Source: Lentilactobacillus diolivorans DSM 14421 (GTDB lineage Bacteria > Bacillota > Bacilli > Lactobacillales > Lactobacillaceae). Taken from it: DNA of 64,000 bases. This document shows, one piece after another, positions 1 through 6,893 of this stretch. Every line of letters starts with the position of its first letter. Within the stretch, counting starts at the first letter, position 1. Under the pieces are notes generated by a model. It made no database searches. It saw nothing but the letters and a program-made list of their open reading frames with translations, and was not told the DNA's origin. Location: NCBI RefSeq assembly GCF_001434255.1, contig NZ_AZEY01000109.1, positions 1 through 64,000 of the forward strand, in the 5' to 3' direction. Made by a program: the position numbers and the translations under genes.

Positions 1-55
1 GCACGCCAAGAGTAGTTGGGGGATCGCCCCCTGCGAGGGTAGGACGTTGCCACGC
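1..55 (+). rRNA. rrf: 5S rRNA, 3' end (partial)
   Basis: The first 55 bases match the 3' part of a lactobacillus-type 5S rRNA: GAGTAGTTGGGG-like helix, GATCGCCCCCTGCGAGGGTAGGAC and the closing GCCACGC, from memory of the family. The 5' half lies outside the window, so an rrn operon probably ends here. An intrinsic terminator follows directly. Confidence 0.9.
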
Positions 56-65
56 TAAAATAGAA

Positions 66-104
66 AGTCTTCGATAGTGCAATAACTACCGAAGGCTTTT
101 TTAG
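66..104 (+). terminator. rRNA operon terminator
   Basis: A hairpin with arms 66-78 and 85-97 (one mismatch and one G-T pair) is followed by a T run. It lies 11 bases after the 5S end and would end the rRNA transcript. I see no gene between here and the tRNA at 358. Confidence 0.85.
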
Positions 105-357
105 TATCAATATTGGTGTAGATATCTTTAAATGAAAAAAATGAGCTACCGATAGGAACCAAAACCTACATGTTTCCGGAAATGGATACTAACGGTTAAA
201 CCCAGTATGTCTAGGATCTTTTTATCAGTATAGTAATTAATTAATTTAAAAAAGAGGATTAGGTGTTATTAATATTGGAAAATGATTGCTACACTCTCTA
301 ACTTTAATTTCTATTTCCCATATTGCGTGGAAATAAATGAAGTGGGATAATTAAAAT
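105..357. other. AT-rich gap, no gene seen
   Basis: About 250 bases between the rRNA terminator and tRNA-Thr. I see no coding frame with a ribosome site and no clear promoter with acceptable spacing. Confidence 0.5.
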
Positions 358-430
358 GCCGTTTTAGCTCAGAAGGTAGAGCATTTCCATGGTAAGGAAA
401 AGGTCCCGGGTTCAAATCCCGGAAACGGCT
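358..430 (+). tRNA. tRNA-Thr (anticodon GGT)
   Basis: A full cloverleaf can be drawn: acceptor GCCGTTT/AAACGGC, D arm AGCTC...GAGC, anticodon stem TTTCC/GGAAA with loop ATGGTAA (anticodon GGT), and T arm CCCGGGTTCAAATCCCGG. The discriminator base is T. CCA is not encoded. It decodes ACC and ACU threonine codons and stands alone after the rRNA end. Confidence 0.95.
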
Positions 431-454
431 TAAAAATAAAAAATCGTAAAGGTG

Positions 455-484
455 TTGTCTTGGAATACTGCTATTTGATATAAT
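455..484 (+). promoter_or_regulatory. Promoter of the interrupted gene
   Basis: TTGTCT (455-460) and TATAAT (479-484) are 18 bases apart, upstream of the ATG at 532 with its AAAGGAG site. This is a good vegetative promoter, so the left gene fragment is probably still transcribed into the insertion element. Confidence 0.6.
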
Positions 485-739
485 TCAGGTGAACATGTGT
501 TCCCTAAAAATTTAATTAAAGGAGCTTCCAAATGACATCTAAAATGCGTACTAAATTACGTGAAAAGGGAAGTAAGAATCGTTGCTACTTTTCAGGTGAA
601 TTTAAGAAATATGGCTTTAAGTATTCAGATCGAAACAAAAGTCACGCACTCCCAACGATTTTGCTAATGAATATAAAACTCTCCGAGGAGCGCTTCGCTT
701 TTCCTCGTAACCATCAATGAAAAGAACCGTCTTCCTTTG

Positions 740-905
740 TATAATATAGGTGAAGGCGGTTTCATTGTACATCGTTATCTTTTTGGTGCTAATAAGCCCG
801 AATATAAAACCGATGCCCTTCGGTCCTCGAGATTAACCCATTGTTGCTTCGAGCACGCTTATAAAATTTCATTCCTCAAGGCTGTAAGGTTAACCGCCAA
901 CTTTT
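740..905 (+). ncRNA. Candidate IS110 bridge RNA
   Basis: IS110-group elements encode a guide (bridge) RNA in the non-coding left end. Here a TATAAT (740-745) precedes a segment closed by a perfect 7-bp stem, GGCGGTT (755-761) with AACCGCC (892-898). Inside it, GTGCT (786-790) pairs with AGCAC (852-856) and AAGC (794-797) with GCTT (846-849), enclosing an internal loop. That loop holds GAATATAAAAC (800-810), identical to the target flank at 669-679 ending in the core C, followed by a hairpin CCGA/TCGG (810-813, 820-823). This is what a left target guide should look like. CTTATAAAA at 858-866 also equals the right flank plus core (2179-2187), but with the opposite polarity to the IS621 model. 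Ends are approximate and no -35 is obvious. Confidence 0.6.
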
Positions 906-926
906 ATTCTAAATGGAGGTGCTGAC

Positions 927-2096
927 ATGGATGTCATTACAGAGAAGTGTTGTGGAATCGACGTACACCAAAAGCAGATCACCCTCACCACTTTAATTGG
1001 TCGAGCTGATCAAAAGCCCCGGAAGAACAGTCGGCGTTACGGAACAACATCACCCGAATTGCGTCAATGCGCGAACTGGCCGTTAGAAAAGGGAGTTGAA
1101 GTCGTCTTAATGGAAAGTACCGGTCAGTATTGGCGGCCGGTTTGGCAAATTTTGGAACCTTATGGTTTCAAAATGGTCTTATGTAACCCCAGAATTATTA
1201 AAAATATTCCGGGTAAAAAGACTGATCAAAAGGATTCGGAATGGATCGCCGAATTAGCTCGGTTGGGATTAGTCGCTGCTAGTTTTATTCCACCACGGCC
1301 AATTCAAGAATTGCGCGAATCAACTCGTACACGCAAGTCCCTAACTGAAACGGCTACGAGTATTAAAAACAAGATTCATAATATCCTTCAACGGTCAAAC
1401 ATTAAGTTAACGACCTATGTAACGGATATTTTTGGTAGTTCTGGCCAGAAATTGTTAGCTTTATTAATCCAAGGAAAACCGATTAACCTGCAAACAGTTT
1501 CTAAATGTATGCACGCCAAGCTAAAAGCTAAACCGGAAATGATTGTCGCTGCTTTAGACGGCAGTCTGTCTCCTAGTGATCGCCAAATTTTAAAGATTGA
1601 ACTTGCATTATTGGCAGATGTTCAACAGGCAATTCATGCCTTGGAATTACTAATTGAAGAACAACTTCAACCACTTGAAGAATTGTATCTTCGGCTTCAA
1701 ACCATTCCAGGGATTAGTAAACACATTGCCCAAATTGTGATCGCCGAAGTTGGGACAGATGTAAGCCCGTTTCCGACCGCTCATCATTTGGCTTCTTGGG
1801 CTGGCCTATGTCCTGGAAATTATGAATCAGCTGGCCAATCCAAAAGCAGTCACATTTTGCATGGAAATGTTTATTTGAAAACTGCCCTGGTAACCGCAGC
1901 GCTAGGTGCGAAAAGACAAACCTGCTCTGGATTAAAAGACTTTTTCTATCGTTTAAAAGGTCATATGAGTGCGCAAAAGGCAGTAGTCGCATTAGCTCAT
2001 AAACTGCTTAGGATTACCTATGCCATGATTGAAACTGGTTCAAATTATCAAGAGTATAGAAAAGACCAACGAGCGAAAGCGCTCGTTGGTCAATAA
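927..2096 (+). CDS. IS110-family transposase (DEDD recombinase)
   Basis: A 389-residue RNA-guided recombinase of the IS110 family. The N-terminal RuvC-like domain shows the expected acidic residues: D12 (GIDVHQK), E63 (MESTGQYW), D100 and D103 (KTDQKD). The C-terminal Transposase_20 domain (about 255-345) has IPGISKHIAQIVIAEVG, SWAGLCPGNYESAGQ with the likely catalytic Ser301, and LHGN. The length is within the normal family range and no frameshift is seen. The start is ATG 927, behind GGAGGTG. The last codons form half of a 12-bp hairpin that spans the stop codon. Its copy number in the genome cannot be judged here. Confidence 0.95.
   Translation: MDVITEKCCGIDVHQKQITLTTLIGRADQKPRKNSRRYGTTSPELRQCANWPLEKGVEVVLMESTGQYWRPVWQILEPYGFKMVLCNPRIIKNIPGKKTDQKDSEWIAELARLGLVAASFIPPRPIQELRESTRTRKSLTETATSIKNKIHNILQRSNIKLTTYVTDIFGSSGQKLLALLIQGKPINLQTVSKCMHAKLKAKPEMIVAALDGSLSPSDRQILKIELALLADVQQAIHALELLIEEQLQPLEELYLRLQTIPGISKHIAQIVIAEVGTDVSPFPTAHHLASWAGLCPGNYESAGQSKSSHILHGNVYLKTALVTAALGAKRQTCSGLKDFFYRLKGHMSAQKAVVALAHKLLRITYAMIETGSNYQEYRKDQRAKALVGQ
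2064..2091. terminator. Perfect hairpin at end of transposase gene
   Basis: Arms GACCAACGAGCG (2064-2075) and CGCTCGTTGGTC (2080-2091) pair over 12 bp around an AAAG loop, just before the TAA stop. On the plus strand no T run follows. On the minus strand the hairpin is followed by TTTTCT, so it could stop antisense transcription entering the element from outside. The function is inferred. Confidence 0.45.
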
Positions 2097-2526
2097 AATA
2101 CTTTACCTAACTAAATTATACTAATTTTTTCGGTATTTGACTACCGTTAGGTTAGTATGTCCTTTTTTAGGTTACTTTCTTATAAAAGACGAACAACATC
2201 AATTACTAACAGACCATCTCTGGTTTAATGTAACAAAAGGATTTAGATCGTTGGGAATTTTACAGCTTGGCGATCAGGTTAGTTTTAATGGTCGAGTTAA
2301 GCCTTATAAGAAGGGCTATCAAGGTCGTCGAAAAGGGATTCAACGTGAAATTCAAATTGATTACAAGATTGATCGGCCGACACAAGTGAAGCTGATAGTA
2401 TCCGTACATAATTTTGAGCGAGATCAATTTTTATCCGAAAATTGGAAAATGTGCAATCAAATATATGAAATGTATAAGAGTGATTATCAACTTCGAGGGA
2501 TTCCATTGCCATACCCTGAATACTGA

Positions 2527-2852
2527 ATTAAAGATATGTGATTGGGGGTTGCAAATATGAAAAAAAGAAATTTTGTTCAATCTTTTTAAAGTTGTGATGC
2601 AATTACTACATATCTGAATCGAAATCTCAGCATTAATTGTAAAAAAAATTTAATTGAGAAGGAGTATGTACTAAGTAACTTGTCCAAAAAGTGTGTTGAT
2701 AGCCAAAAGCCTGTCAGAAATTCGGGGGAAAAGCTTGTTGGCATTAGGCATATCCCAAAACGTTCTCTGATTTTCTTGAAGTGATCTGTTATACTTATTT
2801 TTATATAATCTTATGAAAATATGATTAATACTTGAGGCAGTAGGAGAACGAG
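2527..2852. other. Gap with a possible decayed small reading frame
   Basis: A start at 2557 behind GGGGG reads MKKRNFVQSF and then TAA. The same frame then stays open for 64 codons to a stop at 2782-2784. It could be a broken small gene, but in AT-rich DNA this also occurs by chance. A TATAAT at 2804-2809 may serve the next gene, with no well-spaced -35. Confidence 0.25.
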
Positions 2853-3698
2853 ATGAAAAGTAATCACATTGGCTGGGTTTTTGTAGAGTTGTTTAGTTTG
2901 ATTGTTGGGTTGGTGCTTGGCGTTCAATCTCAGTCGGTTAATGCGCGTGCGGCAACGCCTGTGGAGATTTTAAATCAGCAAATCGTTGATTATCACACTA
3001 AAATTGGTCCCAATTTAAAACACAATTGTGGGATATATTCCTCTGGGGGCTATGGAACATCGCCGGATAATTTTGAACCAATTGCGTATGGACGGAAATT
3101 TCACGAGCAAGACGTTCATATTACCCGTGAAGAGCAAACTAACCAAGGTACTTGGCTAAAGTTTACTCATCACACGTTTACCGGTTGGATTCATCAAAAT
3201 GGGACAGTAAAGAGCAACTACCGATTAACTGCGCCATTGATCGCACAACGGCCAGAATTACCAACTGGTTGTGAAATAACGGCCGTTACTATGATGCTGC
3301 AGTTTGCCGGCCAACAAGTGACCAAATTACAACTGGCTAAAGAGATGCCACGAAGCCATAATCCTAACAAAGGATTTGTTGGCAGTCCTTATTCAAGGAA
3401 TGGCTGGTATGTTTATCCGGCTGGCTTAACCAAACTTGTGGCTAAACACGTTGGCACTTCAGTTAATATGACGGGAAAATCGCTTTCAGCAGTTAAAATG
3501 CAAATCCATCAAAATCATTTGGCTGTTGTATGGTTGGCAAACTTTGACGGGTTTGCAAATCATGCCGTTACCGTGACCGGCTATTCCAAGTCACGTATTT
3601 ATTACAATGATCCGTGGACGGTTAGAAGATCAAGTTTATCGAATCATACATTTCAAAAGCATTGGCGTTTAGATGCCTATCGAGCGTTGAGTTATTAA
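2853..3698 (+). CDS. Secreted C39-like cysteine peptidase family protein
   Basis: A 281-residue exported protein. Residues 1-33 form a signal peptide (hydrophobic VELFSLIVGLVLGV, then ...NARAA). Residues about 95-120 look like an SH3/GW-type wall-binding segment (GTWLKFTHHTFTGWIHQNG). The C-terminal half is a peptidase C39-like (YvpB-type) domain: Cys140 in ELPTGCEITAVTMML, His238 in NHAVTVTGY and Asp253 in YNDPW form the likely catalytic triad. The start is ATG 2853 behind GTAGGAGAACGAG. The NlpC/P60 gene follows at once, so the two probably work together outside the membrane on peptides or peptidoglycan. The substrate is unknown. Confidence 0.8.
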   Translation: MKSNHIGWVFVELFSLIVGLVLGVQSQSVNARAATPVEILNQQIVDYHTKIGPNLKHNCGIYSSGGYGTSPDNFEPIAYGRKFHEQDVHITREEQTNQGTWLKFTHHTFTGWIHQNGTVKSNYRLTAPLIAQRPELPTGCEITAVTMMLQFAGQQVTKLQLAKEMPRSHNPNKGFVGSPYSRNGWYVYPAGLTKLVAKHVGTSVNMTGKSLSAVKMQIHQNHLAVVWLANFDGFANHAVTVTGYSKSRIYYNDPWTVRRSSLSNHTFQKHWRLDAYRALSY

Positions 3699-3715
3699 TT
3701 GAGGGGTTAAGAAAA

Positions 3716-4654
3716 TTGATTAAACAAATAAAAGTTTGGGGATTAAGCTTGGCAGTGGTGGCCGTGTTTCTAGGAGGTCACATGGTTGCTCATGCGAATA
3801 CTCAAAACACTACCAGCTTTTTAGAGACCGAAGATAATAAATTATGGAGTGGGCAATCAACTGTCCCTTCTGTAAGCAGCAATCACCTTGATAAGGCGAA
3901 TAGAAAAGCAAAAGCATATCAAAACCCTAAACGCTACTATCAGGTTCAATCGCAGCAAATTAAACCATTTGGGCACATTGGTTATACCGTCAAAAGGCAT
4001 TTTGAAGGAATTAAGACTTGGCTTATTATGCGCAAAATGGGGACTTATACTGGGTACAACAATTATAACCAAGCAACCTTTAATGCTGTCAAACGATTTC
4101 AACGACGCCACGGGTTAAAGGTGACTGGCAATGTGAATGAAAAGACCTGGTTGAGAATGGGATTTACAAAACAGTCATGGACGGCAATTGATAGTTATGT
4201 TGCACCACTGAGAGCCAGTATTTGGCAAGGTCGTCAAGCACACATTCAGGCAATGATTAAACAGGCTTATCGTTATCTTGGTAATCCGTACTTAGTTGGT
4301 TCATCAAGTAGTCCCAAATATGGCACTGATTGTTCTGGGCTGGTAATACAGGCACTTTATGCAGGTGGAATTAATCCCGCACCGATCAGTGCAATTCATC
4401 ATGCTTATCCAGGTAATGAGTGGAACAGCCGCAATCTTTGGGCAAGTGAGAAGTTCAAGCACGTTGCCTATCATCACCGGCAACGAGGTGACCTCGTGTT
4501 TTATTATCAACCTGGGACTCATGTGATTTGGCATGTGGCAATCTACCTTGGAAAAAATAAAGTGATTGAAAGTTGGCCACCAAGAATTATGATCCAGCCA
4601 ATCAAGAATGGCCAACGATCTGATGTTGCTGGTATTGCGCGGCCATTTAATTAA
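3716..4654 (+). CDS. Secreted NlpC/P60 peptidoglycan endopeptidase
   Basis: I place the start at TTG 3716, behind GAGGGG (3701-3706), just after the previous stop; upstream in-frame codons lie inside the previous gene. The product is then 312 residues. Residues 1-28 are a signal peptide (...LSLAVVAVFLGGHMVAHA). Residues about 95-150 form a peptidoglycan-binding domain (NQATFNAVKRFQRRHGLKVTG). The NlpC/P60 domain begins near 175, with catalytic Cys206 in GTDCSGLV and His273 in WHVAIYLG. Such enzymes cut peptide stems in the wall. It is probably co-transcribed with the C39-like gene. A bidirectional terminator follows at 4817. Confidence 0.9.
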   Translation: MIKQIKVWGLSLAVVAVFLGGHMVAHANTQNTTSFLETEDNKLWSGQSTVPSVSSNHLDKANRKAKAYQNPKRYYQVQSQQIKPFGHIGYTVKRHFEGIKTWLIMRKMGTYTGYNNYNQATFNAVKRFQRRHGLKVTGNVNEKTWLRMGFTKQSWTAIDSYVAPLRASIWQGRQAHIQAMIKQAYRYLGNPYLVGSSSSPKYGTDCSGLVIQALYAGGINPAPISAIHHAYPGNEWNSRNLWASEKFKHVAYHHRQRGDLVFYYQPGTHVIWHVAIYLGKNKVIESWPPRIMIQPIKNGQRSDVAGIARPFN

Positions 4655-4816
4655 GCATAAGAGATAAAATTTTACCGTTTGTGTTTCAGCTTTTTACTTA
4701 ATCTGGAGCCTGACAGCAGAATAAGGATCGATTGGTTCGCAAAAAGCTTATTTATCATGATAATCTTAGAAAAATTGATTGCCAAACAATGAATAATATT
4801 GCTTTTCGATGGCACT

Positions 4817-4866
4817 AAAAAAGCTTCTGAATAATCTTAGTTTGAGATTATTCGGAAGCTTTTTAA
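4817..4866. terminator. Bidirectional intrinsic terminator
   Basis: Long arms (about 4817-4836 and 4845-4864, one mismatch) begin with an A run and end with a T run. It lies between the convergent NlpC/P60 and ndh genes and can serve both. Confidence 0.85.
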
Positions 4867-4908
4867 TTATCGTTCCAAATTAGACTGGATTGATTTATAA
4901 ATTAATAG

Positions 4909-6549
4909 TTATTTCTTGTAAACTGATTGTGGTACACCATACCTGGATTTGCCCCAGACACGTTGTAACCAAGGAACAAACCAATAGTCTAATCCAAATG
5001 AGCGACCTGAACCATTCATTAAGGCCAATGCGACAAAGATTACCCAAACAGTTGACCAAGTCAGCATGGCACTAAAGAAGAGTACGATGATTGCTAAATT
5101 AGCCAACCATGTTAAGAAGCCCAAGAAGATGAGTCCACCAATGATTAACTCACAGATTGCCAATTCTGGGTAACCGACGACAAGAAAACCACCGGAACCA
5201 TTCATATTGGCTAGACCGTCCAAGAAGAACGCCAGTCCAAAGAATAGTCGAAGTGGGACACTCCATAAAACGTTACTTCGACGTGCTGTATGACCACCAA
5301 AGACGGTTCGATCATTATCGACGCGGAAAAATTCATCTAAAATATATTGAAACATAAAATAACCGGAGCGAATACGCATGAAGTAGAGGATGTTGGTAAA
5401 ATGTTTCATAATTGTGGCAATCCAACCACGAATACGTTTGCCGCCAAAGACTTGGGCAATGCCGTAGTAAGCACCGAATGAAACAGTAAAGCCCTTATTA
5501 TCATCTTTAAATTCGGTATAATTCTGATTACCGTTGATATCGGCCGCCATATTGTCCGAAACAACCTTTGCTTCATTCTCGGCTTCCTGTGCTGTTTGAG
5601 GAACGGCTCTTTCGGCTCCTTGTTCAGTTGCGTTGGCATCATCACCGGCAACGTAAATACTTTTATCTTCGAACCCCTTTGCCTGCAAATACTGGTTAGT
5701 GATTAATCGGCCGCCACGGCCAGCATCGATGCCAAAATCATCAGCAATGTGATTCGTTTTGACACCCGCGGTCCAAATTAAAGTATGAGTTGAGATTGAA
5801 TCCTGATCCTTGATATCAACACTATCTGCGTTGACTTTAGTGATCATTGAAGATGGTCTGATATCGATATTATTTTTTTTGAAGTAGGCTTCAGCATGGG
5901 CAGCATTTGTCCGATCCAACATCTTGATAATAGCTGGTGCAGCTTCAACCAGAACAATCTTAATTTCATTAGGGTCAAGTTTATTTTCACGAGCTAAAAC
6001 TTTTCGATAATCAATTAATTCCCCAACGGTTTCGGCACCTGTAAATCCAGACCCACAAACAACCAGCGTCAACAGGGATTGACGTTTTGTTGGATCACGT
6101 TCAATCGCACCTTGCCGGATAATTTCACTGATATGAGCGCGTAGCCGCAGCGCATCTTCCATCGACCAAAGTGTAAATCCATTTTCTTTGACGCCGGGAG
6201 TCCCAAAATCGTTTGGTTCTCCACCTAAGCTAATTAATAGGCTATCAAATGGATAAGTGCCATGTTCGGCAATAACTTCCTTCTTGTCCTTGTCCACCTG
6301 GGTAACAGTATCTGTTACCAGTTGGACATTTTTTTGCTTGTGAAAGATCCGTTGCAAATCATATTGAATACTGTCTGGATCAACTCGTTTTGTGGCCACT
6401 TCATGTAGTCGCGTCATATAAGTGAAATAAGAATGACGATCAATTAAAGTAATTTTTACGTCGGAATTACTTTTGAACTGTTTAGCAAGTCGCTTTGTCG
6501 CGTAAACACCAGCAAAGCCAGCACCAATGACAACGATATTCTTTGACAT
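4909..6549 (-). CDS. ndh: Type II NADH dehydrogenase fused to DoxX-like membrane domain
   Basis: A 546-residue flavoprotein that should oxidise NADH and reduce quinone without pumping protons. Start ATG 6549 (MSKNIVVIGAGFAG) lies behind a strong GAGGGGGG site; upstream in-frame codons have none. Residues 4-400 hold the two Rossmann folds: FAD-binding VVIGAGFAGVYATKRL, NADH-binding VVCGSGFTGAETVGEL, and YVAGDDANA near 310. Single-domain enzymes usually end near 400-450. Here about 140 residues follow with four hydrophobic helices (from VPLRLFFGLAFFLDGLANM), resembling DoxX. The gene is divergent from cydAB, the likely quinol oxidase partner. Confidence 0.9.
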   Translation of the reverse strand: MSKNIVVIGAGFAGVYATKRLAKQFKSNSDVKITLIDRHSYFTYMTRLHEVATKRVDPDSIQYDLQRIFHKQKNVQLVTDTVTQVDKDKKEVIAEHGTYPFDSLLISLGGEPNDFGTPGVKENGFTLWSMEDALRLRAHISEIIRQGAIERDPTKRQSLLTLVVCGSGFTGAETVGELIDYRKVLARENKLDPNEIKIVLVEAAPAIIKMLDRTNAAHAEAYFKKNNIDIRPSSMITKVNADSVDIKDQDSISTHTLIWTAGVKTNHIADDFGIDAGRGGRLITNQYLQAKGFEDKSIYVAGDDANATEQGAERAVPQTAQEAENEAKVVSDNMAADINGNQNYTEFKDDNKGFTVSFGAYYGIAQVFGGKRIRGWIATIMKHFTNILYFMRIRSGYFMFQYILDEFFRVDNDRTVFGGHTARRSNVLWSVPLRLFFGLAFFLDGLANMNGSGGFLVVGYPELAICELIIGGLIFLGFLTWLANLAIIVLFFSAMLTWSTVWVIFVALALMNGSGRSFGLDYWFVPWLQRVWGKSRYGVPQSVYKK

Positions 6550-6893
6550 AACAATTCCCCCCTCAATTAATAGTGTAATAAGATTAGTAAATAAATATAC
6601 AAAATGACGAATGATTGCATTAATAAATCTTATCAACTATATTATAAAAGTCCTGTCGTGGATTGTCTAATGATAGCCATTACAATCTTTTAAGAGAGGC
6701 CAGACTGGGCTTGAGGTGACAAATTTGTTGCCGCTTCCAGATATTTCGGTTGGCTATTGGAGCCAGAACGGGGTTCTTATAAGCAAATGATGATATTTGA
6801 ATGACATTTTCATTTGAATATTCGCTCACATGTCGATACAATAGACCTATATGAGGAGAACTCATAATGTATTAGTTAAGGGGGGATACAACA
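6550..6893. promoter_or_regulatory. ndh-cydA divergent regulatory region
   Basis: On the plus strand, TTGAAT (6814-6819) and TACAAT (6837-6842) are exactly 17 bases apart and should drive cydA. ATTTGAAT occurs twice (6795-6802 and 6812-6819), overlapping the -35, and could bind a regulator. A small inverted repeat TATGAG/CTCATA (6850-6866) lies in the leader. No convincing coding frame is present. Confidence 0.6.

Larger units (their letters stand above)
681..2180 (+). mobile_element. IS110-family insertion sequence, complete
   Basis: The element is 1,500 bp when one copy of the CT core is counted. CT occurs at both joints (679-680 and 2179-2180), and collapsing them restores the host frame exactly. 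There are no obvious terminal inverted repeats and no longer target duplication, as is usual in this family. A subterminal hairpin lies at the left end (684-707: CGAGGAGCG, loop CTT, CGCT-TTT-CCTCG), and an inverted repeat ACCTAAC/GTTAGGT (2105-2111, 2146-2152) at the right. The long non-coding part (about 245 bp) is upstream of the transposase and only 84 bp lie downstream, which is the arrangement of the IS110 rather than the IS1111 group. The transposase frame is intact, so the element may be active. Confidence 0.9.
532..2526 (+). pseudogene. Conserved small protein gene split by IS110 element
   Basis: The N-terminal piece (532-680, MTSKMRTKLREKGSKNRC...) and C-terminal piece (2181-2526, ...KDEQHQLLTDHLWFNVTKG...) are two halves of one frame. 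Joining base 680 to base 2181 reads ...NIKLIKDEQHQLL... without a stop and gives 164 residues. The C-terminal half has DHLWF and a basic, OB-fold-like stretch (GDQVSFNGRVKPYKKGY). I recall uncharacterised lactobacillus proteins of this kind but no known function. The start is ATG 532 behind AAAGGAG. As it stands, the left part would make a 62-residue hybrid ending inside the element. The right part has no proper start: the ATG at 2137 lies in the element. The gene is probably inactivated, but precise loss of the element would restore it. Confidence 0.85.

Noticed and set aside
824-829. TCCTCG in the guide-RNA loop as a guide for the element's own left end
   Set aside because: It complements CGAGGA at 684-689, but six bases are too few, and it lies in the loop assigned to the target rather than the donor.
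858-866. CTTATAAAA as the right target guide
   Set aside because: It matches the right flank in the same strand sense, while the IS621 model needs the complement; the shared TATAAAA also occurs in the left flank, so it may be coincidence.
737-925. 62-codon plus-strand frame upstream of the transposase
   Set aside because: It fills the proposed guide-RNA region, its ATG lies inside the -10 box, and it has no ribosome site.
3662-3715. Upstream ATG start for the NlpC/P60 gene
   Set aside because: It overlaps the previous gene and would put 18 residues before a complete signal peptide; TTG 3716 has a proper ribosome site.
4304-4615. 103-codon minus-strand frame inside the NlpC/P60 gene
   Set aside because: It is antisense to the catalytic domain and has no recognisable protein features.
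5157-5357. Plus-strand frames inside ndh
   Set aside because: They are antisense shadows of a well-supported gene and lack ribosome sites.
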